The notes under the pieces are model-generated. The model searched no databases. It had not been told where the DNA came from and saw only the letters and a program-made list of their open reading frames with translations. The translations under genes were made by a program, and so were the position numbers. Positions 1-11,009 of a stretch of DNA of 64,000 nt are shown piece after piece. The DNA comes from Vespula vulgaris (taxonomy: Eukaryota > Arthropoda > Insecta > Hymenoptera > Vespidae): the NCBI RefSeq assembly GCF_905475345.1, contig NC_066597.1, positions 456,001 to 520,000 of the forward strand, written 5' to 3'. Position 1 is the first letter of the stretch, and each line of letters opens with the position of its first letter.

Positions 1-147
1 AGCAATGAGAATACTAAAAACCTCTCTCTCTCTCTCACTCACTCACTCACTCACTCTTTTCAAAGTATACATTGCGAATGTAAATTAACGAAAAACAAAT
101 GGTCGTATTTATTGGAAAGGAGGGCACGTTTCAGATCTATCTTCTTA

Positions 148-178
<31 letters not shown>

Positions 179-1418
179 ACGTACGAATATACGTTATTAC
201 GTTCCCCGTTGGCGAAACGCGGATGCGGTCGTAGAAAAGTTCAACTCGTCCCACGTGAATAATCCACCATCGAATTTCTCTTTCTCTCTTTCTCGCACAT
301 GTTGAAGCATCGTCTCGTGTCGTATGTGTGTACGTATGTATGTACTTGTATACAACACACCCGTCCTCTCGCTAAGTAGTATCCACCGGATTGGTTTCGC
401 TTTCTCACGGCATCTACGAGAAACTCGTCGATAGGATTTTTCCTCCTTCGAGAGATCGATAAGATCTCTTTACGAAAAGAACTTCGCCCCTTAAGGAGCT
501 CACGGAGACGTTTTATTTTCTCGATTGTAACGTAGCTGACGTAACATAGAATTTTTTCTTTTTTAATTCGGTACATAACGAAAGGACGATCGATGGAAAG
601 CACGATCTCGATTGTTTAAAATCGATTACTCGATGAGTAATGTTTCAACATAATCGCGCAATACTCTGGCTAGATAAATTTATTCGAATTCTTGATCACT
701 TCTCTACGCGTAATATACGAATCGATCGAGAAAAAAGATAAGTCTTTACATAATAATGTTCTTTCCCGATAAATGAACTCGTATGTAGAGACAACTCGGG
801 CTTCCTTCGTTCTTTCTCTAAAGCGAGTATGCGTGTACGTACTTTCATCGCGTTAACTTCTTTGCGGTGATGATGATGGACGATAGCGCGAGTTCGGTTC
901 AACGAAAGGAAGAATTTTCTTCCTTTCTATTCTGCCCATTAACGTACAAAATAACGATACAATGGAGTTACGTGAACTTTTCCAAGTAGATCGGTCTAAT
1001 TACGAGAAGCGAAGCGCAATTACGTTCACAAAGAGACAGTGGCAACAAATGAGCTTAAATCAGTGCGCGACCGAAGAAGAAGAGTAGCACGAGAGGTGGA
1101 ATAAGGAAGACCAGGAAGAAAATTTATTAACAACGATAGTTAGATACGCCTCTCCCTGTAAAGTAAAGACGTAACGTGAGAACAGCGGTGCAGACAATAC
1201 TCGAAATACCATGGCATTTCGCGTTCGCTTTCTTTCGCTTAGAGAAAATCTCCTAATACTACTACGTTCCTCCTTACACTCGCGATCTATTGTTCTCACC
1301 AGCTTTTTTCGCATTTCGAAATTCGCCTAGTATCCTTTTTTTTCTTTAAAAAAAAAAAAAAAAAGAAAAGAAAGAAAGAAAAAAATCGTTTCCGCGACTT
1401 ATCCTTTTTAGAGCTTAC

Positions 1419-1592
1419 TTTTGCGGTGACCTTGTCGCGTAGCTGCATGACGCGCGCACCTCGTGCCGTTTTTCCTCCTCGAGGTCGTCGTTCGTCGCCC
1501 CAGAGTATGCTGGACCAAGGTGACGGTGGCTTGGGTGCCGGCGTTGGCGGTAAACCATAATGGATCGCATTCTTTTGCTTCAAAAGTATCAT
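1419..1592 (-). CDS. candidate alternative first coding exon, possibly of slingshot
   Basis: An ATG at 1592 on the minus strand opens 58 codons rich in Pro, Arg and Lys, including the stretch LPPTPAPKPPSPW. They end at a GTAAGC donor (1418-1413) in phase 0, the same phase as the known slingshot exon 1. A stop lies in frame a few codons upstream of the ATG. A TTCAGTGG initiator-like motif sits about 40 nt before it. The composition looks coding, but I recognise no family. An antisense frame also exists here. Linking this exon to slingshot is inference from strand, position and phase. It could instead be 5' UTR or chance open sequence in CpG-rich DNA. Confidence 0.3.
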
Positions 1593-3784
1593 CCTTCCTC
1601 TTATCTATTTTCACTAGTTTGCCACTGAACGAGACTTTTTTCACATACTAGTGCGAGGAGAAAAATCGATACGGACGGAAGAAGAAATTATTTTGCCAAG
1701 GCAAAAAAGAGAAAGAAAAAAATAAGGGAAAGTTAATAGAAAAATGAGAAAAAGAGAGAAAGAAAGAGAAAGAGAGAGAGAGAGGTGGCTCCTCTGATGT
1801 TCCACGCGCGATTCACCGTCGTGCCGAGTGGCGGCGAACCGACTGAATCCGACGATACGAAGTCGAGTCTCTAGAAGGGCTGCTACCTCCACAGCAGCGC
1901 CTCCATAGTGCACCCTCTCAAACGCGCGCGCTATGTGCATGAGTAGAATGCATACTCGGCGTCGCGACGTTCCTTCTTCTATGCTACTTCGAGATAACGT
2001 GCATACTATTACACAAAGTAATATCGTCAATTTTCTTCGATTCATCGAAAATTCCGCAGAAATACGCTGATCTAAATAATCTAACTTCGTAGTAGCTCCG
2101 TCGAATGATTCATTTTACACTAACACCTTGTTCATTTTAATCTGCGAGTAACTAGATCGTTACATAGACGTACGCGCTTGTATGATAGGAATTAAACTAT
2201 CAAGGATAGAGCAATCGCGTATATGACGATGGAAGTGATCTTTTAATCTCCTCTTATCGGCTCCGTTTATTTTCTCGGTATCGTGAAACAAGCGTTTTTA
2301 CGATCGTTCGCACTCGCCTCAAACCGAGCGTGTAGAAGATATCGATATTTAAAAGACGCGGAAGCTCGCGCGCGTGTTACGGTCAAGCGATCGTGCGCAT
2401 GATCGATCTTGATCGTTCGACTTGTATCGCATTTAACCGGCTACGGCATGCAATTAAACGCAACCCGTGACGGATCGATCGATCGTTCGATAATTTATCT
2501 CTTTTTCTTCTTTCCCGTAGAAAATGAAACTCGAATAAAAGGGAAATAGTCGTGCACGAACGTCCTCCTCGAACGATCGATTAATCAGCTTTAAATAATC
2601 GAGATATATCCGAAGCTTATCAATCTATCGTACGAGAAAAATCGATAACGGACCAACGTCGACAGAAGCTCGAGATTTTCTCGAAACTTCCGTATATGTA
2701 GCAGCGATCAAAGAGATCCGATAAGGCATGACAGAGTAACGCCTAATTTGTGTGTGTGTGTGCACGCATATACCTACATACAATGTGCACAAATATGAGA
2801 GATAACAATCATCGTTCTATATTTATAAAAAGTTTAGATATTTCAAATCGAAATAAACTCGATTATTCGAATAAATTTATTTATCGTAAGATATTCTAGA
2901 AATATAATGATTAATCTATAAGTCGAATTATCGCGTCTCTTTTACAGGCCGATGGAGGAAAAGGGAGAGGGAGGGAGAGAGAGAGAGAGAGAAACGGTTG
3001 CAGCGCCCTTGACCTATCACAATAGGGCTTATTTCAAGCGTATCCACCAATAGCACTCGTCGGTAAAAGTCGATATGGATCCTACTAGAGCGCGCGCGCG
3101 TCATTCGAAATAAAATTAATCTTGAATAAAACAAAAAATATTCGACGTACAAGTATGTAAGTACTTTCTCTTTATCGATAAATCCTCGAATCGATAAATA
3201 TTCTTATAATAGATGCACTCGAATAAATGCACACGTTTATCCCCTTTCGAAGCGAACAAAATTGCGGATTCGCCCACACGTTTTCGCCCACTAATACGAA
3301 CGATTCCTGTTCGTGGTAAAAGTGCAACGATGGAAAGGACTGGGAAATAAATATATCTAACTAGCGACGAAGACCTGCGAACCATTGAAAGAAAGAACGA
3401 GAGAAAAATAACATCTCCGTGATCGAAATGACTGAATCTAAGATTAAGTAAAAAACAAAGAAAACAAAAATCTCTGACTCTCTGACGACTATGCAATCGC
3501 GAATAAAGAGGATGAACATCGTGACGGTGACGATCCCTTTGTTTACCGCCAACAGAAAATATCCATCTCGCTTTCTCCCAGAATCTCCCCATCCCCTCTC
3601 CCAATACACTCTTCGTTTCTTTCACTCTCTCCTTTCATACGTATCTACATACACTACAGAGCGATAGCTCCGAAAGCACTCGAGAGTATAATCACGCTCG
3701 TATTTTAAAACCGCCAAATATGGAAAGGGAATCTATCTTTTTCATACTTTGTGTCTCCCTCTTTCTCGTTCTCTTCTCTCCTAG

Positions 3785-3788
<4 letters not shown>

Positions 3789-3833
<45 letters not shown>

Positions 3834-3845
3834 TCTCTCTCTCTG
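3789..3845. repeat. (CT)n microsatellite
   Basis: About 57 nt of almost perfect CT dinucleotide repeats, with imperfect CT-rich flanks, inside the slingshot intron about 200 bp downstream of the exon 1 donor. GA/CT tracts of this kind can bind GAGA-type factors in insects; whether this one does is unknown. Confidence 0.9.
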
Positions 3846-4042
3846 TCTCTCTTTCTCACTCCATCTCTCTTTCTTCATAACAAGGAGTATTTTCTAAGAT
3901 ACGTACTTTATTCTCAAGAGATATCGTTGAAAACAAGGTTCTCGTTATAGAACGTAGATCCAGCGTGTAAAAAATGCGAAAGACGCTATCATGTTGCGTC
4001 GATATATTCGTTTGACGTACTTGGAAGAAACACAAAACTCAC

Positions 4043-4099
4043 CGAACTCTGGGGAGAACTCGACACGCTCGGTGAACGCTGCACTGTGACCAACGCCAT
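4043..4099 (-). CDS. ssh: slingshot protein phosphatase, first coding exon (partial gene)
   Basis: The minus strand from the ATG at 4099 reads 19 codons, MALVTVQRSPSVSSSPQSS, and stops at a canonical GTGAGT donor (4042-4038), ending in phase 0. MALVTVQRSP is the conserved N-terminus of slingshot cofilin phosphatases in flies and vertebrates. Slingshot removes the inhibitory phosphate from cofilin and so promotes actin filament turnover in the cytoplasm. Only this exon is inside the window. I saw no frame resembling the next slingshot exons in 1-4042, so the rest of the gene must lie beyond the left edge behind an intron of more than 4 kb. The upstream sequence to about 4250 is CpG-rich and promoter-like. 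The identification rests on a short but distinctive peptide. Confidence 0.8.
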
Positions 4100-4869
4100 G
4101 ATAATCCTTCTCCGTTCGCTCCTAACCTCGAGGACAACGATCACTATCACCGTGCACTCGTTTAAAAAGGATCCCGCCGTCAGGACGACGGAAAACGTAT
4201 CATTTTTCGCGCACCTTTAACGGCATCGCGCTCGTGGCGGCCATGTTCGATACAGTCTCACGCAAGGCGCTTCACGCGCATGCGCCTACCGTTCGTTCGT
4301 ACACGCGCGCGCGCGCATACTTCATTCCTCGCGATATCTTCTGGCTTTATTGGTAAACTTCAGTGCGTATGACATCACTGCCATTTCGATTTATTTACTC
4401 CTTAATCGTTAGTTGTAATCATCGTACTTATCATTGTTCGCCATCGTATACATCGTGCAAATAATGTACGTATTTAACCTCGATATACAAACGTTATATA
4501 TAAACAAGAAACAAAAATTTTCTTTATTGTATTAAAAGCGAATAACATCAACACAGTCTGAAGATACCTGTGTATTTACGCGCGCTTTAACGCACATGCT
4601 ATCCCCTATGGGATGCGTACCAACTAGCTACAATACTATATTCGAATCTCGTTACAAATCGATACATCGAAAGTCGACATTTCCAACAATACCGGTATAA
4701 GACGTATTTATCGCATTTTTCGTGCTTGTTGTCAGTGCAGAGACGTATATACGTGATAAATATAAGTATTTCTTCGTTTTTAATGTTATAATTTTAATAT
4801 TAGTATATAATTTTGTAACACGATATTGCTTCTATTAAATATTCAGAGTTCATATCGCGACGTTAAAAA
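4100..4869. promoter_or_regulatory. divergent promoter between slingshot (-) and SBDS (+)
   Basis: A 770 bp head-to-head spacer. The slingshot half (4100-4320) is CpG-rich with alternating GC stretches. At 4234-4246 its minus strand reads ACATGGCCGCCA, close to the YY1-type motif seen in many housekeeping promoters. The SBDS half is AT-rich. No coding frame was seen. Confidence 0.5.
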
Positions 4870-5736
4870 ATGTCTAAGATATTCACGCCAACGAACCAAA
4901 TAAGATTGACAAATGTTGCGATTGTACGAATGAAAAAAACTGGTAAAAGATTCGAAATAGCATGTTACAAAAACAAAGTCGTTTCATGGAGAAACAAACT
5001 GTAAGAACTTTATCTTTACAAAATCTCAATAAATTAAAATCGCGTTTACGTCGATCAGTGTGTCCGAACTTAACCTATAAATTTTATAATAGAAAAACAT
5101 TATTACAGAGAAAAAGATATAGACGAAGTGCTTCAAACTCACACGGTTTTTACAAACGTATCTAAAGGTCAAGTAGCCAAAAAGGAAGACCTTATAAAAT
5201 CATTTGGTACAGACGATCAGACAGAAATTTGCAAAGAAATTCTTGCAAAAGGTGAACTCCAAGTTTCTGACAAAGAAAGACATCTAGCTTTAGATTCCAT
5301 GTTCAAAGATATTGCTACTACGGTTGCTGATAAGTGTGTAAATCCTGAATCAAAAAGACCATATCCAGTATCAATGATAGAAAAGGCTATGAAAGATGTA
5401 CATTTTTCGGTTAAACCAAATAGAAATGCAAAACAGCAAGCTTTGGATGTTATTCCACAACTTAAAGCTGTTATGCCATTAGAACGAGCACAGATGAGAC
5501 TAAAAGTTACAATATCTGGAAAAGAAGCAAGAAAATTAAGAGAAAAAATTATTAAATTGGCGACAAAAGTAGAAAGCGAAAATTGGGACAATGGAACATT
5601 AGATTTAATCTGTCTAATAGATCCTGGCCAATTCAGAGAAATAGATGAACTAGTAAGATCTGAAACAAAACGTACTGGATTATTAGAATTGCTGAATTTA
5701 AAAGAAATTGCAGAAGGAGATGAAGTGTTAGAATAA
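4870..5736 (+). CDS. Sbds: SBDS ribosome maturation factor
   Basis: Two exons, 4870-5000 and 5109-5736, separated by a 108 bp GT-AG intron, encode 252 aa (human SBDS has 250). The start MSKIFTPTNQIRLTNVA is the conserved family N-terminus. The intron splits a codon in phase 2, and the joined frame gives NKLEKDIDEVLQTHTVF. The FYSH domain fills about the first 95 residues, followed by the middle helical domain (KDVHFSVKPNRNAKQQAL) and the ferredoxin-like C-terminal domain ending near LLELLNLKEIAEG. SBDS works with the GTPase EFL1 to release eIF6 from new 60S subunits in the cytoplasm. The gene is head-to-head with slingshot and tail-to-tail with MMAB. Apart from a species-specific C-terminus, nothing is unusual. 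Confidence 0.97.
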
Positions 5737-6676
5737 ATTATAAAAAAAAGTAAAGATACCTTTAATTATATAAAATGTATCTTGTTTTAAGTTGTTAAAA
5801 AAATAGTGCACAGAAATGTTATATCTTGTACTGTACAAGTTTTGGTGCTATAAGATTTAAAAGATAAATGTATTATTTAATTTTGCACTATTGTAATGTA
5901 AACATTCATAAAACTTTTTATGTATTTATTAGGTTACTCAGCTAAGAAAATTAATTACAATTAAATATACAAATAATTTTTATTAATAATCTAAACATCT
6001 ACTTGAAACATAGATGTTCTATATATATATACATAAGAAGTTATTAAGATTTTTTATTTTATTTTAATAAACATCATTTCGTGTGTGTACATAATCGAGA
6101 TACAAGATAAATTATTTAATAATGAAATTCAATACTCTTCTCTTTCTCCACACACATACACACATACAGATGCACATACATACACACACCCACACATGTT
6201 AACTCACACAAAATTCCTACTTCATTATTTAACTCATTCGTGATACAATTTGCATAAATTTTTTTGTCAAAAATCCTACTCTCTTGGGAGTTGCATCTAA
6301 CTATAAGATTATCCGAAATGATGCATCCTTGTATAATTTTCTATCTATCTTGTTTAGATTTGTATTTCCTATAAAAATGCTTTAATAATTTCACAACAAA
6401 TAATACACTTCTATGGAATACTTTTAGTGAGTTCTGATTTATGTAAATAAGTATATTTTTCTACATACTACAAAAAATGCATCTACAATATTAATTAATA
6501 GTCCTAAAGAACATACATCTTTCATATTCATAAGATGCTTGAAGTATTAATCATAAATATATAATGCTTAACCTTGATACTATCACTTACATTTGTGCAG
6601 ATAGTTTCAATAATATCTGTATATCCATAATATAAGATGTAGATGTAGTCTACTTATATTTATACAGGTCAGTCCC
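5737..6676. other. convergent 3' spacer SBDS/MMAB
   Basis: AT-rich sequence between two stop codons. It contains the 3' UTRs, an AATAAA at about 6066-6071 on the plus strand, and an imperfect CA/CATA microsatellite at about 6148-6196. No coding frame was seen. Confidence 0.6.
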
Positions 6677-7725
6677 TTATTTCTCTTCTTGTACTTCTGC
6701 TCGAGGAATATAAATGTTTTCTGTACGTTGATCACATTTTGCAGCAATACGTGATACGGTTAAAAGAAAATCTGACAATCTATTTAAATATGTTTGTGCT
6801 TCCTTATCTAAAGCACCATTACGCACCAAAGATGTAATACTTCTCTCTGCTCGTCTACATACATTTCGTGCTACATGAAGAGATGCACAAGCCTTTCCAC
6901 CACCCTAATATAATAAAGATAGGATGATTGATTTATAAATACATTTTATATCAGGTTTAAATATAAAGAGTATCTAAGTAATAATATATATTACAGGAAT
7001 AATATAATCTTCTGGTGGGGGCAATTGATTAGCATATTCTAAAATCCATTCTTCAAGATCTTTAGTGTGTTGACTTTCAAATGTTTTTGTTTTCCCTGGT
7101 ATTGACTTTGATATAGCATGATTCAAATCAAATAATATCATTTGTACGCGTTTAAGTTTATCAACATAAGGATGTTCAACTTTACTATCACATGCAAATT
7201 CTCTTGCCAATCCAATATAAGAAGACAACTCATCTGTCGCTCCAAGAGCATTAAAAATCATATCATCTTTTGGCTTTGTATCTCCAGCATCCGTAACAGT
7301 TAGTCCAGAATCTCCATCACGTGAAAAAACTGCTACTTCAGCTATGTTCGATGGTGTGCTACTACTGTAATATCAAAATCATATATATTTACAATTATCT
7401 ATATTTACATAAATACAACTATTTAGATCTGATAGACAATTTTTGTGTATATGTATAGACGTATTTGCTAACATTCAACAGACAATTCAAGAATTTCACA
7501 TATACTGGAGTTTTACAACATATACTTGCTACAAAATATAAATAATTTTTTTGAATTCATATGTTTATTATTAATGATATGTACTCGACACGTTATTTTC
7601 AAATCATATTAAAATTCACTTTTAAGGTTATGATACTATGTAACTCACCTATTTCTCAAAGAAGTTTGTAAACTACTTTTATATATAAAAATTGACTTTC
7701 TCCATGCACTTCTAGCCAAGTCCAT
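6677..7725 (-). CDS. Mmab: ATP:cob(I)alamin adenosyltransferase, mitochondrial
   Basis: Three minus-strand exons, 7725-7649, 7364-6995 and 6904-6677, give 224 aa; junction phases are 2 and 0. The first 30 residues are basic and hydroxylated without acidic clusters after residue 2, as expected for a mitochondrial presequence. The mature part has PduO-type features: VFSRDGDSG near residue 34 (the usual TKTGDKG position), then KPKDD, the LGATDELSSYIG helix, and a C-terminal block CRRAERS...LNRLSDFL...R. The enzyme transfers the adenosyl group of ATP to cob(I)alamin, making the cofactor of methylmalonyl-CoA mutase. The usual KIYTKTGD start of the domain is degenerate here, with SRDGD in place of TKTGD. 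It is head-to-head with the LRRC28-like gene. Confidence 0.93.
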
Positions 7726-8917
7726 TTTTCAAGTAAAATACTCTAACAAATTAGAATATTATATCGCGTTTAAAATTTTCTGTAAACGTTTTTTCCCTTG
7801 AAAATCACTAATACCGGCACAGGGCTTGTAAATTTAGACGATCACTAAAGACGTGGGCGCCATCGCAAAACGTTATGAAACGACTGAAAACACAAAAAGG
7901 AAGAAACAATTTCTAGAGAAAATATTTATCTTTTCGCAGATATAACTTCTAGAAAATTAAAAAAATATTATTATGTGCACTTTGTATTTTTTAATGCCAT
8001 CTGCTAAGCTCTTCTTCACCGTTTATCTCACTAATTAATAAAGTCTGCAGAATACATAAAATGTATAATCAATAGAATATTTCATGTAAAAACATTGATA
8101 AAATTATTTAAATCTTATTAGAAATAATATTACAAAAGAGTATAATAATTTTATATTGTAAACAATGTAACAAAAACAAAAATGTTCGATAGTTTTTTTT
8201 AAGAAATTACTTGAGACGTCCTCCATACATACATAAGCTGTTTGTCATATATATATGCACACACCACACACATCATAGGAAAGTATCTGCAGATGGCGAT
8301 ATACGCTTCACGATCAGCTGTAATTCGAGTTGCTCCAAACGAAACACTTCTATCTAAACATTGATATTGCGATACCTGTGATCGCGAATTCGATCTATTA
8401 TTAACTCCTATTGAGTATAAAGTACTGTCTACATATAGTAATTACATTTATATTAAAATTATTTCTAAAATCTGTAATATACACGTGTGTATGCAAGTTT
8501 TTTCTATGCATGTATATGCAAGTTTTTTAATTACTTAAAACAGGACACAAATAGATATATTTTACGTGATGAACATCTGTAGGTGCGTCCAAATTGCAAC
8601 GATATCTTCGATAAAACGTATGTAAGTAAAAATTCCATGAATTAAATTGATTCATTTTGTTTGACTCATTCATTACTGATTTGCAATATATAAATCAGAT
8701 AATTGGTAGATGAAAAAAAATATAGTTGACTAAACCTTTAATTGAATCTGAGCAAATGATAAATGAAGTATACTAAAAATAGAGTAATTACAGATATTAT
8801 ATTGACAATATAACATCTGTAATTTTATACCTGATAAAAAGATCTTGCTTGCAATTACAATGATAAGATGATTACTTTAAAACGTTTATTTAGACGCTTT
8901 ACGGTTCGAAAAATATT
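7726..8917. promoter_or_regulatory. divergent promoter between MMAB (-) and LRRC28-like (+)
   Basis: A 1.2 kb head-to-head spacer, AT-rich apart from a small GC-richer patch at about 7815-7870. That patch contains a minus-strand GATGGCGCCCAC motif (7853-7864), YY1-like and plausibly close to the MMAB start site. A short 23-codon ATG frame begins near 8293; I regard it as a leader or chance ORF. Nothing else was recognised. Confidence 0.45.
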
Positions 8918-10674
8918 ATGATTAATCTTCGTTTAAAGATGGACTTAGATCCTGCAGAAATGGTGAATGAGGTTAAAGAGAAAGTAATATTGCACTGGAA
9001 CTGTCGAGGACTGACAGAGTTACCAGAAATCATACGAAAATATGGCAATCACATACAGGAGATATATTTAAAGTGGAATAAACTTACCACTTTACCACCA
9101 TGGATTATAGAATTATTTAATGTTACTAATTTATATATCTATGGTAATCTCATTAAGGAACTTCCTGTAGAACTTGGCAACATGTCTCAATTGACTGTAT
9201 TAGATTTGAGTGCAAACAAATTAAAAGAAATACCATCTTCTATTGGTAATCTAATAAATATAGAATCATTGTTATTTAATGATAATTACATAAAAAAATT
9301 ACCAATGGGTAAGTATATGTTTAGGACATTTAGTAAATGCGAGCTCATAATTTATTTTCTTATAATACAAAGTGCACTGCCCTCAATTTACAAAACAGAA
9401 ATGAGCCAACTTCATAATCTGGAAGTATTATCTCTTTCTGGAAATGAATTTGTAGCATTACCAGAGTGGCTTGGTTCATTACCAAAGCTTAAAGAGTTAA
9501 ATGCAGATAATAATTATTTAAAGGAACTACCTAATAGATTGACATTGGCTCCTAAAGTATCAGTGATTTCAGTGTGTTCAAACAGGTTACTACATTCTAT
9601 TGTATCATGCACATGCACACAAACATAAGAAATTACATGCATTAGAATTTCTAATATATCCATCATATTATCCTTTGTAATATAAATCATTTTTGATACA
9701 GATTAAAATATTTACCATTAAATGGTTTCTTGTCATCTCCTTGCATAAGATTTGATGCAAATGAATATTTAAATTATTTATCTTATCCTGTCCTCATCCA
9801 ATTGGCTTATCAAATTCACACATCAGTTACTGGTGATTCAGTGAATATCCTAGGCTATAAGCAAGTATATGTACCCAACTTATTTCAATTCTATCAATTA
9901 TAGAAATTATTCACGTTAATAACTTTTCATTCTGCTTATTTAAAATGTAAAACTTGTTCCATGTTTATTACAGATGTTTCAAATTAAAATATGATGATAA
10001 TCAATCATTGAATACAAATATCAAATTAAATATAAAAATAGATGCATCATGCAACAAAAATATAGTGATTGAATTACCAAGGCAAATTTTAAGGATTCAC
10101 AATGTTAATGAAAACAAAACTGTTTCTTTGTGGGAGCTTGCCCTTAGAAAAGTTTACAGATTAAAGTATGCAATACATTATTGATACTTACAGCAACTTT
10201 ATACACAATTAATTATAAATGAAACTACAAATGAATCTATAACATTTTGTTTTAGGTATAAGCATATACTTAATATTTCTACATCTCCTATAAACGTTAA
10301 AGTTGTTTATAAACAAAATACTAAAAGAAATTTTGATTTTTTAATGTCCTCTATAAACTGTGCTTCATATAATTTATTGATAAATGGACCAGCCACTATT
10401 TGTGTAAATTCTCATTGTCAACAACCAATTTTCACAGAAGCTTGGATTATTGTTGGTATTATTCATCATATATATTCGATTCCAACTATTGCTTTATGTT
10501 GTTCTAGAAGGTAATATAATCTTCAAAAGTTTAAATATATATATATATATGTGTGTGTATATATATATATCATCATCATAAGAGTTACATTTATATTAAC
10601 TTTTCAGCTGTGCTTTTAAATTTATGGCTAATTCAAGTATGATGCTAAATTTTCGTTGGTATTGCATAAATTGA
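8918..10674 (+). CDS. Lrrc28: LRRC28-like leucine-rich repeat protein
   Basis: Six exons, 8918-9308, 9399-9585, 9702-9860, 9974-10165, 10256-10510 and 10608-10674, give 416 aa; a second in-frame ATG at 8939 would give 409. Residues about 25-225 hold at least six LRRs of the LxxLxLxxNxLxxLP type. The C-terminal part matches the non-LRR tail of vertebrate LRRC28: a SLWELALRKVYR block aligned to its LPLQELAMRGLYHTY block, a Cys-rich segment CVNSHCQQPIFTEAW, and a final CCSRSC pair. That may be a small zinc-binding module (inference). The molecular function of LRRC28 is not established. The third intron appears to use a GC donor (GCAAGT at 9861); ordinary GT donors nearby break the frame. The second intron has a weak GTTACT donor. 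Confidence 0.82.
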
Positions 10675-10732
10675 TGATATTTTTTTTACATAACTAGTCA
10701 ATTATTCGTTCTTGTATATACATTGTTACCAA

Positions 10733-10738
10733 AATAAA
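10733..10738 (+). terminator. poly(A) signal of LRRC28-like gene
   Basis: AATAAA 58 nt after the stop codon, followed by a T/GT-rich tract (TTTCTTTTTTG), a typical cleavage context. The remaining spacer up to the UBAP1 stop at 11010 is AT-rich with no frame. Confidence 0.6.
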
Positions 10739-11009
10739 AAGAGATTATGTTCTTAATCTTGTTTCTTTTTTGTTTTTGTTTTTAATTTAATTTAATTCGA
10801 TACTAGATATATTTGTCAGTCTCAATGCTCATATTTCCTTAATTGCAATATAATACGTATCATCGAACTTCAAAAACAAATGTTTGTACATAAATGAAAA
10901 GTAAACAGAATTTCCTTAAATTTAACAAGACAAGCTTATCTACAATATCAAGAATTGAAGTTCCATAACATCAGAATTATTTCCCTAAGCCATATCTAAC
11001 TATTACAAT

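Larger units (their letters stand above)
1..4042 (-). other. ssh: intron 1 of slingshot (runs off the left edge)
   Basis: The region follows the slingshot exon 1 donor and holds no recognisable slingshot domain exon. It is richer in CpG than the rest of the window. It contains CT/CACT and TA/CA microsatellites near 21-56 and 147-178, A-rich and GA tracts near 1345-1382, 1745-1785 and 2970-2992, a long CT array near 3789-3845, and a TATCGATA element (insect DRE core) at 3173-3180. A possible alternative first exon at 1419-1592 is listed separately. Confidence 0.6.

Noticed and set aside
241..902. Two minus-strand frames near the left edge
   Set aside because: Arg/Ser-rich chance frames in CpG-rich DNA; they do not resemble slingshot exons or any family I know.
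1641..2045. 134-codon minus-strand frame in the slingshot intron
   Set aside because: A large part is Ser/Leu/Phe translated from GA/CT tracts. There is no conserved motif, although a start site in the GC-rich part cannot be excluded.
5217..5591. 124-codon minus-strand frame opposite SBDS
   Set aside because: Mirror of the SBDS coding exon.
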